A stretch of DNA of 64,000 nt from Burkholderiales bacterium (GCA_024235795.1 JACKLR010000002.1:124001-188000), one strand, 5' to 3'; shown: positions 9,003-19,286, counted from the stretch's first letter. Notes: generated by a model from the letters alone, not told the origin. Numbers and translations: made by a program.

Positions 9003-11123
9003 TTGAATTTAATCGCGTCAATGCATGAAGCTGAATTACTTTTTTCCGAAGCCTCCCAATATCTTAGGCCGGAAGATATTTCTCAGCTGAAAAATGCGTA
9101 TTCCTTTGGCCAGGGCGCCCATTCTGGTCAATATAGAAAATCGGGTGAACCGTATATTTCTCATCCGCTGGCAGTCGCCAGAATTTTAGGACAGCTTCAT
9201 ATGGATGCGCCGACACTGACGGCAGCTTTGCTGCATGATGTCGTCGAAGATACTCATATTTCAAAGGAAGAGATCAGTGAGCGATTTGGCGCGCCGGTAG
9301 CTGAACTGGTCGATGGCGTCTCAAAGCTCGATAAAATACAATTTCAAACGCAAGTCGAGGCGCAAGCCGAGAATTTCCGCAAAATGCTTTTGGCCATGGC
9401 GCGTGATGTGCGGGTTATCCTGATAAAGCTGGCCGACAGACTGCATAATATGCAGACATTGCAAGTGATGCGGTCAGAAAAACAGCGCAGTATTGCACGC
9501 GAAACGCTTGAGATTTATGCGCCCATCGCCCATCGTTTGGGACTTAATAAGATATACCAGGAATTACAGGAGCTGGGTTTTCGCTATTTGCACCCGCTAC
9601 GTTATCGTGTACTTGTTAAGGCGACCAAAGCTGCGCGCGGTAACCGGCGTGAAGTTGTCGGAAAAATTCAGGATGCGATCAGCAACAAATTAAAAGACGC
9701 CGATCTTGAAGCGCAGGTCTACGGGCGCGAGAAGCATATTTACAGCATTTACAAGAAAATGGTGGAAAAGCAGCTTACATTTTCTGAGGTGCTTGATATC
9801 TACGGATTCCGGGTTATTGTCAATGATGTTCCGTCCTGTTATGTCGCATTGGGGGCGCTGCATAGTTTATACAGGCCCATTCCAGGAAAATTTAAGGACT
9901 ATATCGCTATTCCAAAGCAAAACGGTTACCAATCGCTGCATAGCACTTTGCTCGGACCGTTTGGTATTCCTATCGAAACACAGATTCGCACGCAGGAAAT
10001 GCATCGGATTTCGGAAAATGGCGTTGCGTCACACTGGCTGTACAAAAGCACCGATACCGATCTGGGCGATTTGAACATGAAGACAAACCAATGGCTGCAA
10101 AGCCTGTTGGAGATATTGAGCGATTCAGCCGATTCGAAGGAATTCCTTGAGCATCTGAAATTTGATTTGTTTCCAGGTGACGTCTATGTATTCACGCCGC
10201 AGGGGAAAATCCTGACTTTACCCAGGCAGTCAACTGCGGTTGATTTTGCTTATGCGATTCACTCTGATATCGGGAATTGCTGCGTGGCCGCCAAAATTAA
10301 TGGTGAAAATGCACCGCTTCGCAGCGAACTCAAGAATGGCGATCGCGTGGAAATCATTACGGCGCCCTATGCCAAACCCAATCCATCCTGGCTCAGCTAT
10401 GTGGTTACCGGCAGAGCGCGGTCCCATATTCGTCATTTTCTTAAGACCATTCAGTTTGATGAATCAGTTGAACTGGGTGAACGCATGTTGAATCAGGCGT
10501 TACTTGCATTGAATGTTGAACCGGCGCTGATTGACAAAGCACAATGGGAAAAACTGGTGCGCGACAGTGGTGCCAAATCCAGGGAAGCATTGCTGGCCGA
10601 CTTGGCTTTAGGTAAGCAGTTGCCTGCGGTGATTGCAAAACGTTTGACTTCTCCGCTGGAATCAATCAATAGCGAGCAAGTGCCCCATGACCCCATAACT
10701 ATTCTGGGCACAGAAGGTTTAACCGTACAGTTTGCCAAATGCTGTCATCCCATACCTGGGGACGTCATAGTCGGACTGATTAAGAAGGAACATGGCCTGG
10801 TTATTCATACCCATAATTGTCCGGTCGTTACGCAAAGCCAGAAAAATCCTGAGAATTGTCTGGATGTGACTTGGGGCAAGGATATCACCCGAACATTCGG
10901 GGTTAAAATCAAAATTGTTGCAGCGAACAGGCATGGTGTTCTGGCAAGAATCGCGTCAGCGATTGCCAAAACAGAATCCAATATTGATGATGTCGCCATG
11001 GAGAGTGAAAAAGATTACACAGCAATGGGATTTGTTTTGCAGGTCAGGAACCGTCACCATTTGGCGCAGGTCATTCGGGATTTGCGGCGGATCAAAGATG
11101 TTGCAAAAATTACACGCATTTGA
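9003..11123 (+). CDS. spoT: Bifunctional (p)ppGpp synthetase/hydrolase
   Basis: Stringent-response enzyme of the RelA/SpoT family, 706 aa. The N-terminal HD hydrolase domain keeps its metal motif (AALLHDVVEDT), so the hydrolase is probably active. The synthetase domain follows (YGREKHIYSIYKKM, IYGFRVIV, NGYQSLHSTL), then a TGS domain (VFTPQGKILTLPRQSTAVDF) and a C-terminal ACT domain (VLARIASAIAKTESNI). The TTG at 9003 or the ATG at 9021 could be the start; neither has a strong Shine-Dalgarno sequence. It is convergent with mtfA, 30 bp apart. Confidence 0.94.
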   Translation: MNLIASMHEAELLFSEASQYLRPEDISQLKNAYSFGQGAHSGQYRKSGEPYISHPLAVARILGQLHMDAPTLTAALLHDVVEDTHISKEEISERFGAPVAELVDGVSKLDKIQFQTQVEAQAENFRKMLLAMARDVRVILIKLADRLHNMQTLQVMRSEKQRSIARETLEIYAPIAHRLGLNKIYQELQELGFRYLHPLRYRVLVKATKAARGNRREVVGKIQDAISNKLKDADLEAQVYGREKHIYSIYKKMVEKQLTFSEVLDIYGFRVIVNDVPSCYVALGALHSLYRPIPGKFKDYIAIPKQNGYQSLHSTLLGPFGIPIETQIRTQEMHRISENGVASHWLYKSTDTDLGDLNMKTNQWLQSLLEILSDSADSKEFLEHLKFDLFPGDVYVFTPQGKILTLPRQSTAVDFAYAIHSDIGNCCVAAKINGENAPLRSELKNGDRVEIITAPYAKPNPSWLSYVVTGRARSHIRHFLKTIQFDESVELGERMLNQALLALNVEPALIDKAQWEKLVRDSGAKSREALLADLALGKQLPAVIAKRLTSPLESINSEQVPHDPITILGTEGLTVQFAKCCHPIPGDVIVGLIKKEHGLVIHTHNCPVVTQSQKNPENCLDVTWGKDITRTFGVKIKIVAANRHGVLARIASAIAKTESNIDDVAMESEKDYTAMGFVLQVRNRHHLAQVIRDLRRIKDVAKITRI

Positions 11124-11153
11124 AGAAAACTGCTTCTGGAACCCAAAGGGAAT

Positions 11154-11924
11154 TCATCGCCCTGTCCACCGTTCAGCCGTATCCTGGCGGTAAAACAGTG
11201 CGAGCTGCTCATAAATGGCCGAGAAGTGCTGTTTGACAATTAGCGGGGACTCAAAAAATACCTCGCTCAGAACTGCAAAAAACTCCGCCGGACTCTCGGC
11301 TGCATAGGAATCAATTACAAGATCAAGCCCTGATGCGACCTGATGGCAGAACGCTGCATAAGCCTGACTGAAGACATCATGCCAGGTATGCGCGCTCATG
11401 TTGGCATGCAAAGGCGGACAGCCGTTTGCGCCTTCGTGCAGCATATCCAGTTTGTGTGCAAATTCATGGATCATGACATTGTGCGAATACTTAAAATTTG
11501 GCTGCGTTATTTGCTGCCATGAAAGAATAACCGGACCCGCCAGCCAGGCCTCGCCGGAAACGATTTTGCGGTCATGGTGCACTACGCCGATATCATCCAT
11601 ATAGTCGTAATCCAGAATAAATTCACTTGGATAAACAATGATTTCAATCCAGCTGTCATAATAATCCAAATCAAGATTCAGAATCAGAATACAAGCCTGT
11701 ATCGCGATTGTTACGCGTATTTCGTCGGTGATTTCAATGTCATGCGCGCCATTGATTACTTTGGCATGCAGAAACAGTAGAACGAGTTCTTGCAACCGGC
11801 GCAATTCATCCGGATTCATACCGTTCAGGCAACGCATGTTGATCATTTTTTGCCAGATGCTTCCCGGAATTTCTTCCTGTTGAAGTATCCGGTTACGCCG
11901 CCAGCGATTTATATGCCATGACAT
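11154..11924 (-). CDS. mtfA: Zinc-dependent peptidase of the MtfA (M90) family
   Basis: The 256-aa cytoplasmic protein has the metalloprotease motif HEFAH at residues 153-157 and the downstream family segment DSYAAESPAEFFAVLSEVFF, which supplies the third metal ligand region. In E. coli MtfA titrates the glucose repressor Mlc and has aminopeptidase activity; whether this substrate applies here is unknown. It is a monocistronic gene convergent with spoT. Confidence 0.88.
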   Translation of the reverse strand: MSWHINRWRRNRILQQEEIPGSIWQKMINMRCLNGMNPDELRRLQELVLLFLHAKVINGAHDIEITDEIRVTIAIQACILILNLDLDYYDSWIEIIVYPSEFILDYDYMDDIGVVHHDRKIVSGEAWLAGPVILSWQQITQPNFKYSHNVMIHEFAHKLDMLHEGANGCPPLHANMSAHTWHDVFSQAYAAFCHQVASGLDLVIDSYAAESPAEFFAVLSEVFFESPLIVKQHFSAIYEQLALFYRQDTAERWTGR

Positions 11925-12182
11925 GGTGAAATTAGAAAGCTATCGGATGACCAGGGGTTGTTATCAGTTAGTGAATTGCTACTGCTGGCACCATTTCAGG
12001 AGCAACAGGAAAAACTCACTAATTGAGAACAGCCTCTAACATTCTATCCATTATAATAACGTATTCAGCGTCAACAAGTACATTGAATGTCATGTAGAAA
12101 ATGAAATGGTTCGCATTTCTTGTTTGACAAAATAATTGTCGCCATTTTTTACGAATGTTTGATAAGCAGGGGTTTAGAGAAA

Positions 12183-13118
12183 GTGACCAATACCAAGAAT
12201 GCGCGGGATATCCAGGTCAGAAGCACTCATCTGGAGATTGAAGATATTGTTTTAAAGTTAAGCGCGTTGCGTAACGCATCGCTGGAAGTCCGGAAACGCC
12301 ATGACAGGCCGCCAAAACTACCATCCCGAAAAATACTGGCGCAAGTTGCAGAAGGACTGAGTGCTGCAATGTTCCCAAATCGTCTGGGGTCATCCGATCT
12401 GGCGGATGAAGGCATTGACCATTATGTTGGTCATACGCTCAATGTGACATTGCGTGACTTGATGGTGCAAATACAGCATGAACTGCATTACAACTCGGGT
12501 CTGGAAACGCTCAGTCCGGAAGACCGGAAAAAATCGATTGCGATTACACAGGCATTTGCCAAACGACTGCCTGAAATCAGAGTGTTGCTTGACAGCGATA
12601 TTATTGCGGCCTATGAAGGCGACCCGGCTGCACGCAACGTTGACGAAGTATTGGTCTGTTATCCCGGTATTATGGCGATTACCCATTACCGGTTGGCGCA
12701 TGAATTGCATAATCTGGGTGTGCCGTTGATTGCACGCATGATTTCAGAAATCGCACATTCGGCAACAGGCATTGAAATTCATCCTGGCGCCCAGATTGGC
12801 GGCAGCTTTTTTATCGATCATGGCACCGGTGTCGTTATCGGTGAAACGGCGATTATCGGCCGGAATGTGCGTTTGTATCAGGCGGTAACACTGGGCGCTA
12901 AGCGTTTTCCGGTGGATGAGAACGGTACGCTGGTCAAAGGTAATTTGCGCCATCCGATTGTGGAAGATGATGTCGTGATTTATGCCGGGGCGACGATACT
13001 GGGACGCATCACCATTGGGCGCGGTTCGACGATAGGTGGTAACGTCTGGTTGACGCACAGCGTTCCGCCAGGCAGTAATATATCGCAGGCGCAGGTGCCG
13101 AGCAAAGGTGCGGTATGA
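12183..13118 (+). CDS. epsC: Serine O-acetyltransferase, EpsC/CysE type
   Basis: Transfers acetyl from acetyl-CoA to L-serine, the first step of cysteine synthesis. The C-terminal left-handed beta-helix shows hexapeptide repeats and the CysE signature GIEIHPGAQIGGSFFIDHGT with VVIGETAIIGRNVRLYQAVT. The long N-terminal helical region is typical of the EpsC clade. The GTG at 12183 is chosen because GAGA and AGGGG sequences lie just upstream; a TTG at 12120 would add 21 residues with no ribosome-binding site. It is convergent with the ABC ATPase, 14 bp apart. Confidence 0.88.
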   Translation: MTNTKNARDIQVRSTHLEIEDIVLKLSALRNASLEVRKRHDRPPKLPSRKILAQVAEGLSAAMFPNRLGSSDLADEGIDHYVGHTLNVTLRDLMVQIQHELHYNSGLETLSPEDRKKSIAITQAFAKRLPEIRVLLDSDIIAAYEGDPAARNVDEVLVCYPGIMAITHYRLAHELHNLGVPLIARMISEIAHSATGIEIHPGAQIGGSFFIDHGTGVVIGETAIIGRNVRLYQAVTLGAKRFPVDENGTLVKGNLRHPIVEDDVVIYAGATILGRITIGRGSTIGGNVWLTHSVPPGSNISQAQVPSKGAV

Positions 13119-13132
13119 TGAGGCATTCCACC

Positions 13133-14188
13133 TTAACCGGTTTTCTGCTTGAAAGTGACAATATGGTCGGCAACGACTTTGATGCCGATTTTCTCGCCAA
13201 GACCATGATTGTGGTGACTTGGGACCAGCGAAAGCACTTTGCTGCCACTTGTCAGCTGCAGGGTATATAAAATTTCGGCGCCTTTAAACGCTTTCTGGAT
13301 GACTGTGGCCTGCTGCAGGCTGGTATCGTCATGCACTATATCATCGGGCCGCATCAATACGTCAACGATACTGCCGACAGTACAATCCAATGGCGCATTG
13401 CCTTTCAGGGCGCCCAGTTCAGTTTCAATATGGTGTGCATCGATAATCTTGCCGGGCAGAAACATGCCCTGGCCGATAAAATCGGCGACGAGCCGGTCGA
13501 CCGGCTGATGATAAAGATTATAGGCGGTGTCCCATTGATGAATATCCCCGTTAAACATCACGCCGATCTTGTCGGCGATTGCGAATGCTTCAGACTGGTC
13601 ATGGGTTACAAGAATCGCGGTGATATTCTGATTCTTGAGGATATCATGCACCTCCAGACTTAAGCGTTCGCGCAGACTCACATCCAGATTGGAAAACGGT
13701 TCATCGAGCAAAAGCAGCGCAGGGCGCGGCGCCAGTGCACGCGCCAATGCGACGCGCTGTTGCTGTCCGCCGGACAGTTCATGCGGGTATTTTTTGGCGG
13801 CGTTTTCCAGCTGCACAATTTGCAACCATTCTTCAACGCGTACCTTGCGTTCTGACCGGGGTAACCGATGCAGGCCAAAACCGATGTTAGCCGCGACATT
13901 AAGGTGTGGAAATAATGCGTAATCCTGAAAGACCATGCCAATCTGTCTTTTCTCAGGTGGCAACGATGTTTTTGCATTGCTGATGCAGTGGTCATTGACC
14001 AGAATCTCGCCGCCGGAAACCGGTTCGAATCCGGCAATACACCGCAAAGCCGTGGTCTTCCCGCAACCGCTCGGACCCAACAGGCAACCGATCTCGCCCT
14101 TATGCAATGTCAGCGACAAGTCGTTGAGCACTTGTTGCTCGCCGTAGCGTTGCCGAACATGTCTGAGTTGCAGTAGCGGAGTATTCAT
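13133..14188 (-). CDS. ABC transporter ATP-binding protein (FbpC/PotA-like)
   Basis: The 351-aa import-type ATPase has Walker A (GPSGCGKTT), Q loop, ABC signature (LSGGQQQR), Walker B (LLLLDEPFSNLD) and the H loop (LVTHDQSEA). A C-terminal TOBE region with the phrase VDVLMRPDDIV follows. This architecture is used by ferric-iron, polyamine and molybdate/sulfate importers, and the closest style is FbpC. No permease or binding-protein gene is adjacent, so the substrate cannot be inferred from context. Confidence 0.87.
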   Translation of the reverse strand: MNTPLLQLRHVRQRYGEQQVLNDLSLTLHKGEIGCLLGPSGCGKTTALRCIAGFEPVSGGEILVNDHCISNAKTSLPPEKRQIGMVFQDYALFPHLNVAANIGFGLHRLPRSERKVRVEEWLQIVQLENAAKKYPHELSGGQQQRVALARALAPRPALLLLDEPFSNLDVSLRERLSLEVHDILKNQNITAILVTHDQSEAFAIADKIGVMFNGDIHQWDTAYNLYHQPVDRLVADFIGQGMFLPGKIIDAHHIETELGALKGNAPLDCTVGSIVDVLMRPDDIVHDDTSLQQATVIQKAFKGAEILYTLQLTSGSKVLSLVPSHHNHGLGEKIGIKVVADHIVTFKQKTG

Positions 14189-15129
14189 ACGGTTTTCGGG
14201 CTAATTCTTCTTGTATCCAGTGTTATTGCAGCAAAGTGGCGACATGGGGTGAAATGATAACGGCAGAAATTTATATTCTAAAGTGAAAAAACGATTGATT
14301 ATATAACCGCGCAGTGGATATGTCTTTTGTTCTGTAGATGACAAAAAATTGACGGGTGTTTTTGTTCATGCTTTGCAATGATTATATTGCAAGCTATTTG
14401 GTAGGGAATTCCAGAAAGTGTGGTAGGGAAGCAGTTGAGGCTGATAATATTTCTGTCGTCCGCGCAATTCAGCATGTAGCATGTAGCATGTAGTATGTTT
14501 TGCTCGTTGCGAAGAAAAAGATGCATGTAATTGTGTGAAGAAAATGTCCTGAAAAAAGAAATTTCCAAGCCTTGCAATACAGCATTTATTCGATTTTTTT
14601 TCGATTGATTTTGTTGCATTGCAAGACGTGACCCCTTTGCCGGTATGACCCCTTTGCCGGTAAAACCTTCGAATGTTGCAATGCAAGACACCGAACTTGC
14701 ATACTACTCAATGACAGGAACTTTCCTTCTTCAAGCTTTGATTCTAGACCGAACCCCAACAGTTATACAGCGAGTTTGACTAGATATCCTGTTTAACGTA
14801 TATTTTATTTACTAAAAAATAGCGTTTATTTTCCTATACTCTCCTATAAACCTGAGGTTGCTCCTAATACTAATTTCTTGGATGATTTGTTTATGCAACC
14901 CACTAGGAATTCTCATTCTGATTGCCTCTGTGATCTATCTAACAGAACTCCAAATCTAGGCTGAGAAAGGTATTTGAGAAGAATTGTGGGAAGGTGGGGA
15001 GATGGGTTTAAAGAGAGGGTGACCATTTTTTCCTAATAGTACAAACTGTTTAAAAATCCTAAGAATGCTAGTTCCTAATCATTTGCAAATAGCTCTTTTG
15101 AAACCTTTGGACGTTGCCCCAGAAGTTTA
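14189..15129. other. Non-coding region of 941 bp with short repeats
   Basis: No convincing gene. It contains a 7-bp tandem repeat AGCATGT in three copies starting at 14471, REP-like sequences at 14613-14689, and a 17-bp tandem duplication (TGACCCCTTTGCCGGTA) at 14629-14645 and 14646-14662. The right half is AT-rich and resembles the following TPR gene more than the housekeeping block, which suggests a junction of acquired DNA. Confidence 0.7.
14613..14689. repeat. REP-like repeat pair
   Basis: Two copies of the core GTTGCA(T/A)TGCAAGAC lie at 14613-14627 and 14675-14689; the first is followed by GTGACCCC. A related copy occurs in reverse orientation at 20469-20491, matching the first at 20 of 23 positions. 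The TTGCAATGCAA core is palindromic. This has the look of a dispersed REP-type element; no REP-associated transposase gene is in the window. Confidence 0.5.
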
Positions 15130-16905
15130 ATGAAGATCTACCTTTTTGCAAACGTATTACTTTTCATTGTAGCTGTCATTGTTACTTTGGTAGGAAAAAA
15201 AATCGGGATTTCCATTAAAAAATATGTCGTTATCTGCAAAAGTATCGGTTTAGTTGCGTTTTTCGGAATCGTGTTATCAATATTTTCGATTTGGTTTGAT
15301 TTTACAGCCAATGAGAGGAATTCAAAAGAACAGAAACAACTGATAGCAAACCAAGAAATACTACAATCGGAAGTGAAAAATATCCCTGAAAATATTGTAG
15401 CAAAAATTTCAGAAGTACTAGAATTAGACGCTCAGCTTACAGAAGAAGGACCGCTCAAAGATTTAGCAAGATTAACAAAATCAGCAGAACCGTTGAAAAT
15501 AGCCGCAAGAAAAAAGATAGAGTCGGGTGACAGGCGATTGGAAACCGAAGGCGCTGAAGATCTTCTAAAAATAGCAAAAGACAGATCAAAGTTAATTGAG
15601 TTAATAAACAAACAAGCAGCTGAGGATTTTAGAGAAGCGGGGGCGGCTTTTCTGGTGGCAGGCGATATTGAACGTGCATTGCAAGCATATCAATCTTCAA
15701 CACTTTTAGATCCAACGAATATGTCGGGGTTTTTGACTCTAAGCGAGCTAGCCCTGCAGGCGGGTGATGTCGAGACTGCTGAGCACGCAGCTTTAGAATG
15801 TGTAAAATTAGTTGATGGTGGAGAAACCTCTAATTTCGCCAAATACTTTGCTTATAGCCAAATTTCAAAAATCTATATAAGCTCCGGCAGCTTTAAGAAA
15901 GCGAAATTGTATTTGGATTTATTATTGTCTGAAAGAAGTCAACAGTATCAAAGTAACAGAGAATTCAGCGAAAAAAATCCAATAGAAAAATTTAAAATCT
16001 CAAAGCCTCCAACAATCATGGGTAACGACAAAACTCATGTTTCAATTTTCTGGGGTGGCGAAATACAGCTGATTTATAAGTTTGGGAATCTAGGAGGGGA
16101 AGATATGGAAGAGCAGATTGGTTCAATCGTTACAGACTCTATGACTTTTATTACACGACATCAACTTATGAAAGCATATGAGTTATCTGGAAAGTATTAT
16201 GCCGCATTGGGAAACTCCACTTCAGCAAAGAACACATTTAAGAAAGCAATTGCATTATCTAATATTCAGAATCAAAGCTCAGGCCAACTTGGGCTACAGA
16301 ATTACACTCTTTCATTGTACGATCAGCTCCTACGATCGATAGACGCCGATAACGACATAGAAAAAATTGAGATCAAACTTGAGATGCTTGCTTTAGAAGA
16401 ACAAGTACTAACAGAAGTCGAAGAAGTAATTAGTATTGCAGAACAGAAAGGGATTAAATTAAATTACGTTGAACTTGTCACCGGGAGTCGGATTGACCGA
16501 AAAAAAGAGCTAAGCACCTTTGCGCCGGTTTTGTATGATTTACTTCGAAACATCGCTCAAAGAAATCTGGAGCTAGCTTTAATTTATTTTGAGAAAAAAG
16601 AATATGCAAATGCGCGCAAATTTGCGACTTTGTCAACTGACTCTTTGAAAAAAATTTCTAGTGAGAAAATTAAGCTTGAAGAAGAAATGTATTTAAAGAT
16701 TGCTCTTTTTTACAATAGCTTGTTCCACATGATTGATGGCGAGCCGAAGCGGTCATGTGAGATAATGGATGAAAGTGACGCTCTTTTAAAAGATCGCAAA
16801 GATATCTTACCAGATCATCTCACTGGAGATGTCATAAATCAGGTTTTTTCAGAAACACAAATGCATATTAGTTATTGTAAAAACACGCTAAAGTATAAGC
16901 ATTAA
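15130..16905 (+). CDS. Membrane-anchored TPR-repeat protein of unknown function
   Basis: The 591-aa protein has two N-terminal membrane segments (about residues 3-21 and 31-55), a coiled-coil-like stretch, and tetratricopeptide-type helical repeats (for example EAGAAFLVAGDIERALQAYQ, then LTLSELALQAGDVETAEHAA, and later KYYAALGNSTSAKNTFKKAI). TPRs bind proteins; no catalytic domain is visible. The codon use is AT-rich and Lys/Ile/Asn-heavy compared with neighbouring genes. It stands alone between repeat-containing non-coding DNA and the mobile-element cluster, so horizontal acquisition is likely. Confidence 0.6.
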   Translation: MKIYLFANVLLFIVAVIVTLVGKKIGISIKKYVVICKSIGLVAFFGIVLSIFSIWFDFTANERNSKEQKQLIANQEILQSEVKNIPENIVAKISEVLELDAQLTEEGPLKDLARLTKSAEPLKIAARKKIESGDRRLETEGAEDLLKIAKDRSKLIELINKQAAEDFREAGAAFLVAGDIERALQAYQSSTLLDPTNMSGFLTLSELALQAGDVETAEHAALECVKLVDGGETSNFAKYFAYSQISKIYISSGSFKKAKLYLDLLLSERSQQYQSNREFSEKNPIEKFKISKPPTIMGNDKTHVSIFWGGEIQLIYKFGNLGGEDMEEQIGSIVTDSMTFITRHQLMKAYELSGKYYAALGNSTSAKNTFKKAIALSNIQNQSSGQLGLQNYTLSLYDQLLRSIDADNDIEKIEIKLEMLALEEQVLTEVEEVISIAEQKGIKLNYVELVTGSRIDRKKELSTFAPVLYDLLRNIAQRNLELALIYFEKKEYANARKFATLSTDSLKKISSEKIKLEEEMYLKIALFYNSLFHMIDGEPKRSCEIMDESDALLKDRKDILPDHLTGDVINQVFSETQMHISYCKNTLKYKH

Positions 16906-17190
16906 GCATGCCAGGGAAAGTCAGGGTCAGAAAGTCAGGGTCTACCATTGATTTTTAGCAGGGTGACAAGCCACATCTCAAGCAGTTAGTATAGACATTG
17001 GACGGGGGTGTGGCTCATGGGGTCTGCGGCTGGGATTCTGGCTCGCTAGACTTGAAATGCCGTCCCCGTCCTCCTGCATCATCCGGAGTGTCGTACGGGA
17101 TGGTGCCGATCTTTTGATTGTGGCTCTGTATGTAGACGAGACCGATGGATGATTTTGGTTTTGTCTTAATGATACGGAGACCCCAAAATT
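16906..17190. other. Non-coding region upstream of the IS110 fragment
   Basis: Contains a direct repeat of GAAAGTCAGGGTC at 16916-16928 and 16930-16942. The part next to the IS110 fragment may be the left-end non-coding region of that element, which in this family is long and can encode a guide RNA; no element end was identified. No gene is supported. Confidence 0.4.
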
Positions 17191-17299
17191 ATGAATAACG
17201 CTCCACAAATTTGTGTCAGTGTTGATGTTGGTTGTCGCCAGCATAGCGTGGCAATCGGCTTGCCTAATGGCTGTGTGCTGGATCAAAATCTTAGGTAGA
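17191..17299 (+). pseudogene. IS110-family transposase, N-terminal fragment
   Basis: An ATG with an upstream CGGAGA opens a frame reading MNNAPQICVSVDVGCRQHS, the start of the RuvC-like DEDD domain of IS110-family transposases with its first Asp in VDVG. The frame reaches a stop after 35 codons, exactly where the 3' end of the group II intron begins on the opposite strand (about 17295). The rest of the transposase is not found on the far side of the intron, so the gene is truncated. Confidence 0.6.
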
Positions 17300-17412
17300 G
17301 TAAAGGACTGGCTTCCGATCACCATTAGAAATCGCCTATCTGTTTCCGCCCCTTTCGTTTGACGGTGCCTCAATAGCCATTCCATAGTTGACCTCACCAA
17401 TCCTTCCTCATC

Positions 17413-17448
17413 AAACCGTACATGCGGTGCTACCGCATACGGCTTTCC
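17413..17448 (-). ncRNA. Group II intron domain V
   Basis: On the minus strand this reads GGAAAGCCGTATGCGG, a TAGCA-like loop, then CCGCATGTACGGTTT. It folds into the two-stage hairpin with a bulge that forms the catalytic core of group II introns, with AGC at its 5' base. Position directly downstream of the intron-encoded protein fits the usual layout. Domain VI follows toward 17300. Confidence 0.75.
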
Positions 17449-18464
17449 GATGTTCTTCACACCGAGGCATGCGCCTTTTTCCAGCCAGCTGTTGTCGGAA
17501 CCTTGTATAGCCCATATTTCGTATAAAACTGTTGACTCGGGAAACGACCAAGGCCGGTTCCGCGATCTTTGACCTTGTGCCGCTTCATCAGATGCTTACG
17601 CAAGCGCTCTTCTGCGTGCGTCTTCACCCGATCCAATGCTTTGCTGGAATTTCGATAGTGGAAGTAATTTGTCCATCCTCGAAGAACAGCATTCATACTG
17701 CCAATAATGTTTTCCAATGGCATTGGCGTGCGTTCACGTCTGGTCAATTGCTTTAAACGGTTTTTGACTCTAGCAAGAGATTTGGGGGACGGACAAACAT
17801 GCGGATACGTTTTTCCCGACTTCAATCCCTTACTTACCCTGATTTCAAAACCCAAGAAGTTGAAACTTTCCTGTGTGGCATCAACTATACGTGTCTTAGT
17901 CTCATTAAGCGTAAGATCAAGACGGCCCATGATGTACTGTATGACCAACATGGAGTCATCCACTTTCCCTCTGCATAACACCACAAAATCGTCCGCATAG
18001 CGGACGATGTGTGCACGCAGTTTTCTTCTCAATTGACGCCTGTCCCAAATCCGATCAAGAATATGCAGGTAACAGTTGGCCAATAGCGGTGAAATGACAC
18101 CCCCCTGGGGAGTGCCTTTGCTGTTGGCTTTGCCACCACCTACATTTTTCCTTGTGCCATCCCTGTCCTCCCCAATGACCGGTGCTTTAAGCCATAGCTT
18201 GATTAGATGCAGTATCGCACCGTCAACTATGCGCTCAGATACCACGACCATTAGTTTGGCATGGGATATGCTGTCAAAATACTTCGACAGATCAGCATCA
18301 ATGACTTGGTTGTAGCCCTGATGAAGCGCATCCGCTATCTCGTCGACCGCATCATGAGCAGATTTCTTCGGACGAAATCCATAGGAATTCAGGCAGAAGT
18401 CCGCCTCAAATATCGGTTCAATAACGAGCTTTACTGTAATGGTCAACTAAAACCGGACACTTTT

Positions 18465-19286
18465 TTAGGCAGTTTTTCTATAGAACATACGCTCAAATTG
18501 CAAAGGCGATTGGTAACCTAATTTTGAGTGTGTACGTTTTCCATTGTAGAAAACCAAATAATCAACAATACTCAGCTTTGCTTCTTCTTTTGTTCTGAAT
18601 TTTTCGTAATTCAATTGCTCATATTTAAGGCTACGAAAAAATCGCTCAGTCGGGGAGTTATCCCAACAATTTCCTTTTCTGCTCATGCTCTGTTTCATTT
18701 TCATAACAGACAAAAGTTCACGGTATTCATGGCTAGCGTATTGGCTACCCCGATCCGAGTGATGAAGTAAGCCAGGCGCCGGTTTTTTTCGCCAAAAGGC
18801 CATTTGTAGCGCTTTCACACATAATGCTGTTCGCATGTGGTCAGCAATTGCCCAACCCACAATTTGCCTAGAAAATAAATCAATGACAACCGCAACATAG
18901 AGCCAGCCTTCCAGCGTCCAAACATACGTGATATCCGTTGTCCATACTTGATTTGGGGCAACGACATCAAATTGCCGGTCAAGGCTATTAGTCGAAATCG
19001 CCTCGTTATGGTTGCTGTTAGTCGTCACTTTAAAGCGCTTGGGATAGCGAGCTTTCAACCCCAGACGAGTCATTAAGTGGCGTACTTGGTAATAGCCTGA
19101 CTTTATGCCCGCCTTACCTAACGCATCGGATAACCGTCGATAACCATAGGTTTGTTTATGTGCGTCGAAAAGCTGGCGCGCCTTGTCCTCAAGCGCTTCT
19201 CTTTTCCTGATCCTGTCAGTATCGTCAGGTTTCTTGGCCCACGCATAAAAAGCACTGGAACTAACCGCCATCACGCGACATAACAC
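18465..19286 (-). CDS. IS3-family transposase OrfB
   Basis: The integrase-core transposase has the rve-type DDE catalytic triad: Asp in VWTTDITYVWT, Asp in HHSDRGSQYAS, and Glu in CWDNSPTERFFRSLK. The ATG model given starts at MLCRVMAVSSS, but the reading frame is open upstream. It lies -1 relative to orfA, so the active protein is probably an OrfAB fusion made by frameshifting. No internal stop is seen. Confidence 0.92.
   Translation of the reverse strand: MLCRVMAVSSSAFYAWAKKPDDTDRIRKREALEDKARQLFDAHKQTYGYRRLSDALGKAGIKSGYYQVRHLMTRLGLKARYPKRFKVTTNSNHNEAISTNSLDRQFDVVAPNQVWTTDITYVWTLEGWLYVAVVIDLFSRQIVGWAIADHMRTALCVKALQMAFWRKKPAPGLLHHSDRGSQYASHEYRELLSVMKMKQSMSRKGNCWDNSPTERFFRSLKYEQLNYEKFRTKEEAKLSIVDYLVFYNGKRTHSKLGYQSPLQFERMFYRKTA

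Noticed and set aside
16978..17460. 160-aa minus-strand frame
   Set aside because: It runs over intron domains V and VI and antisense to the IS110 fragment; no protein family is seen.
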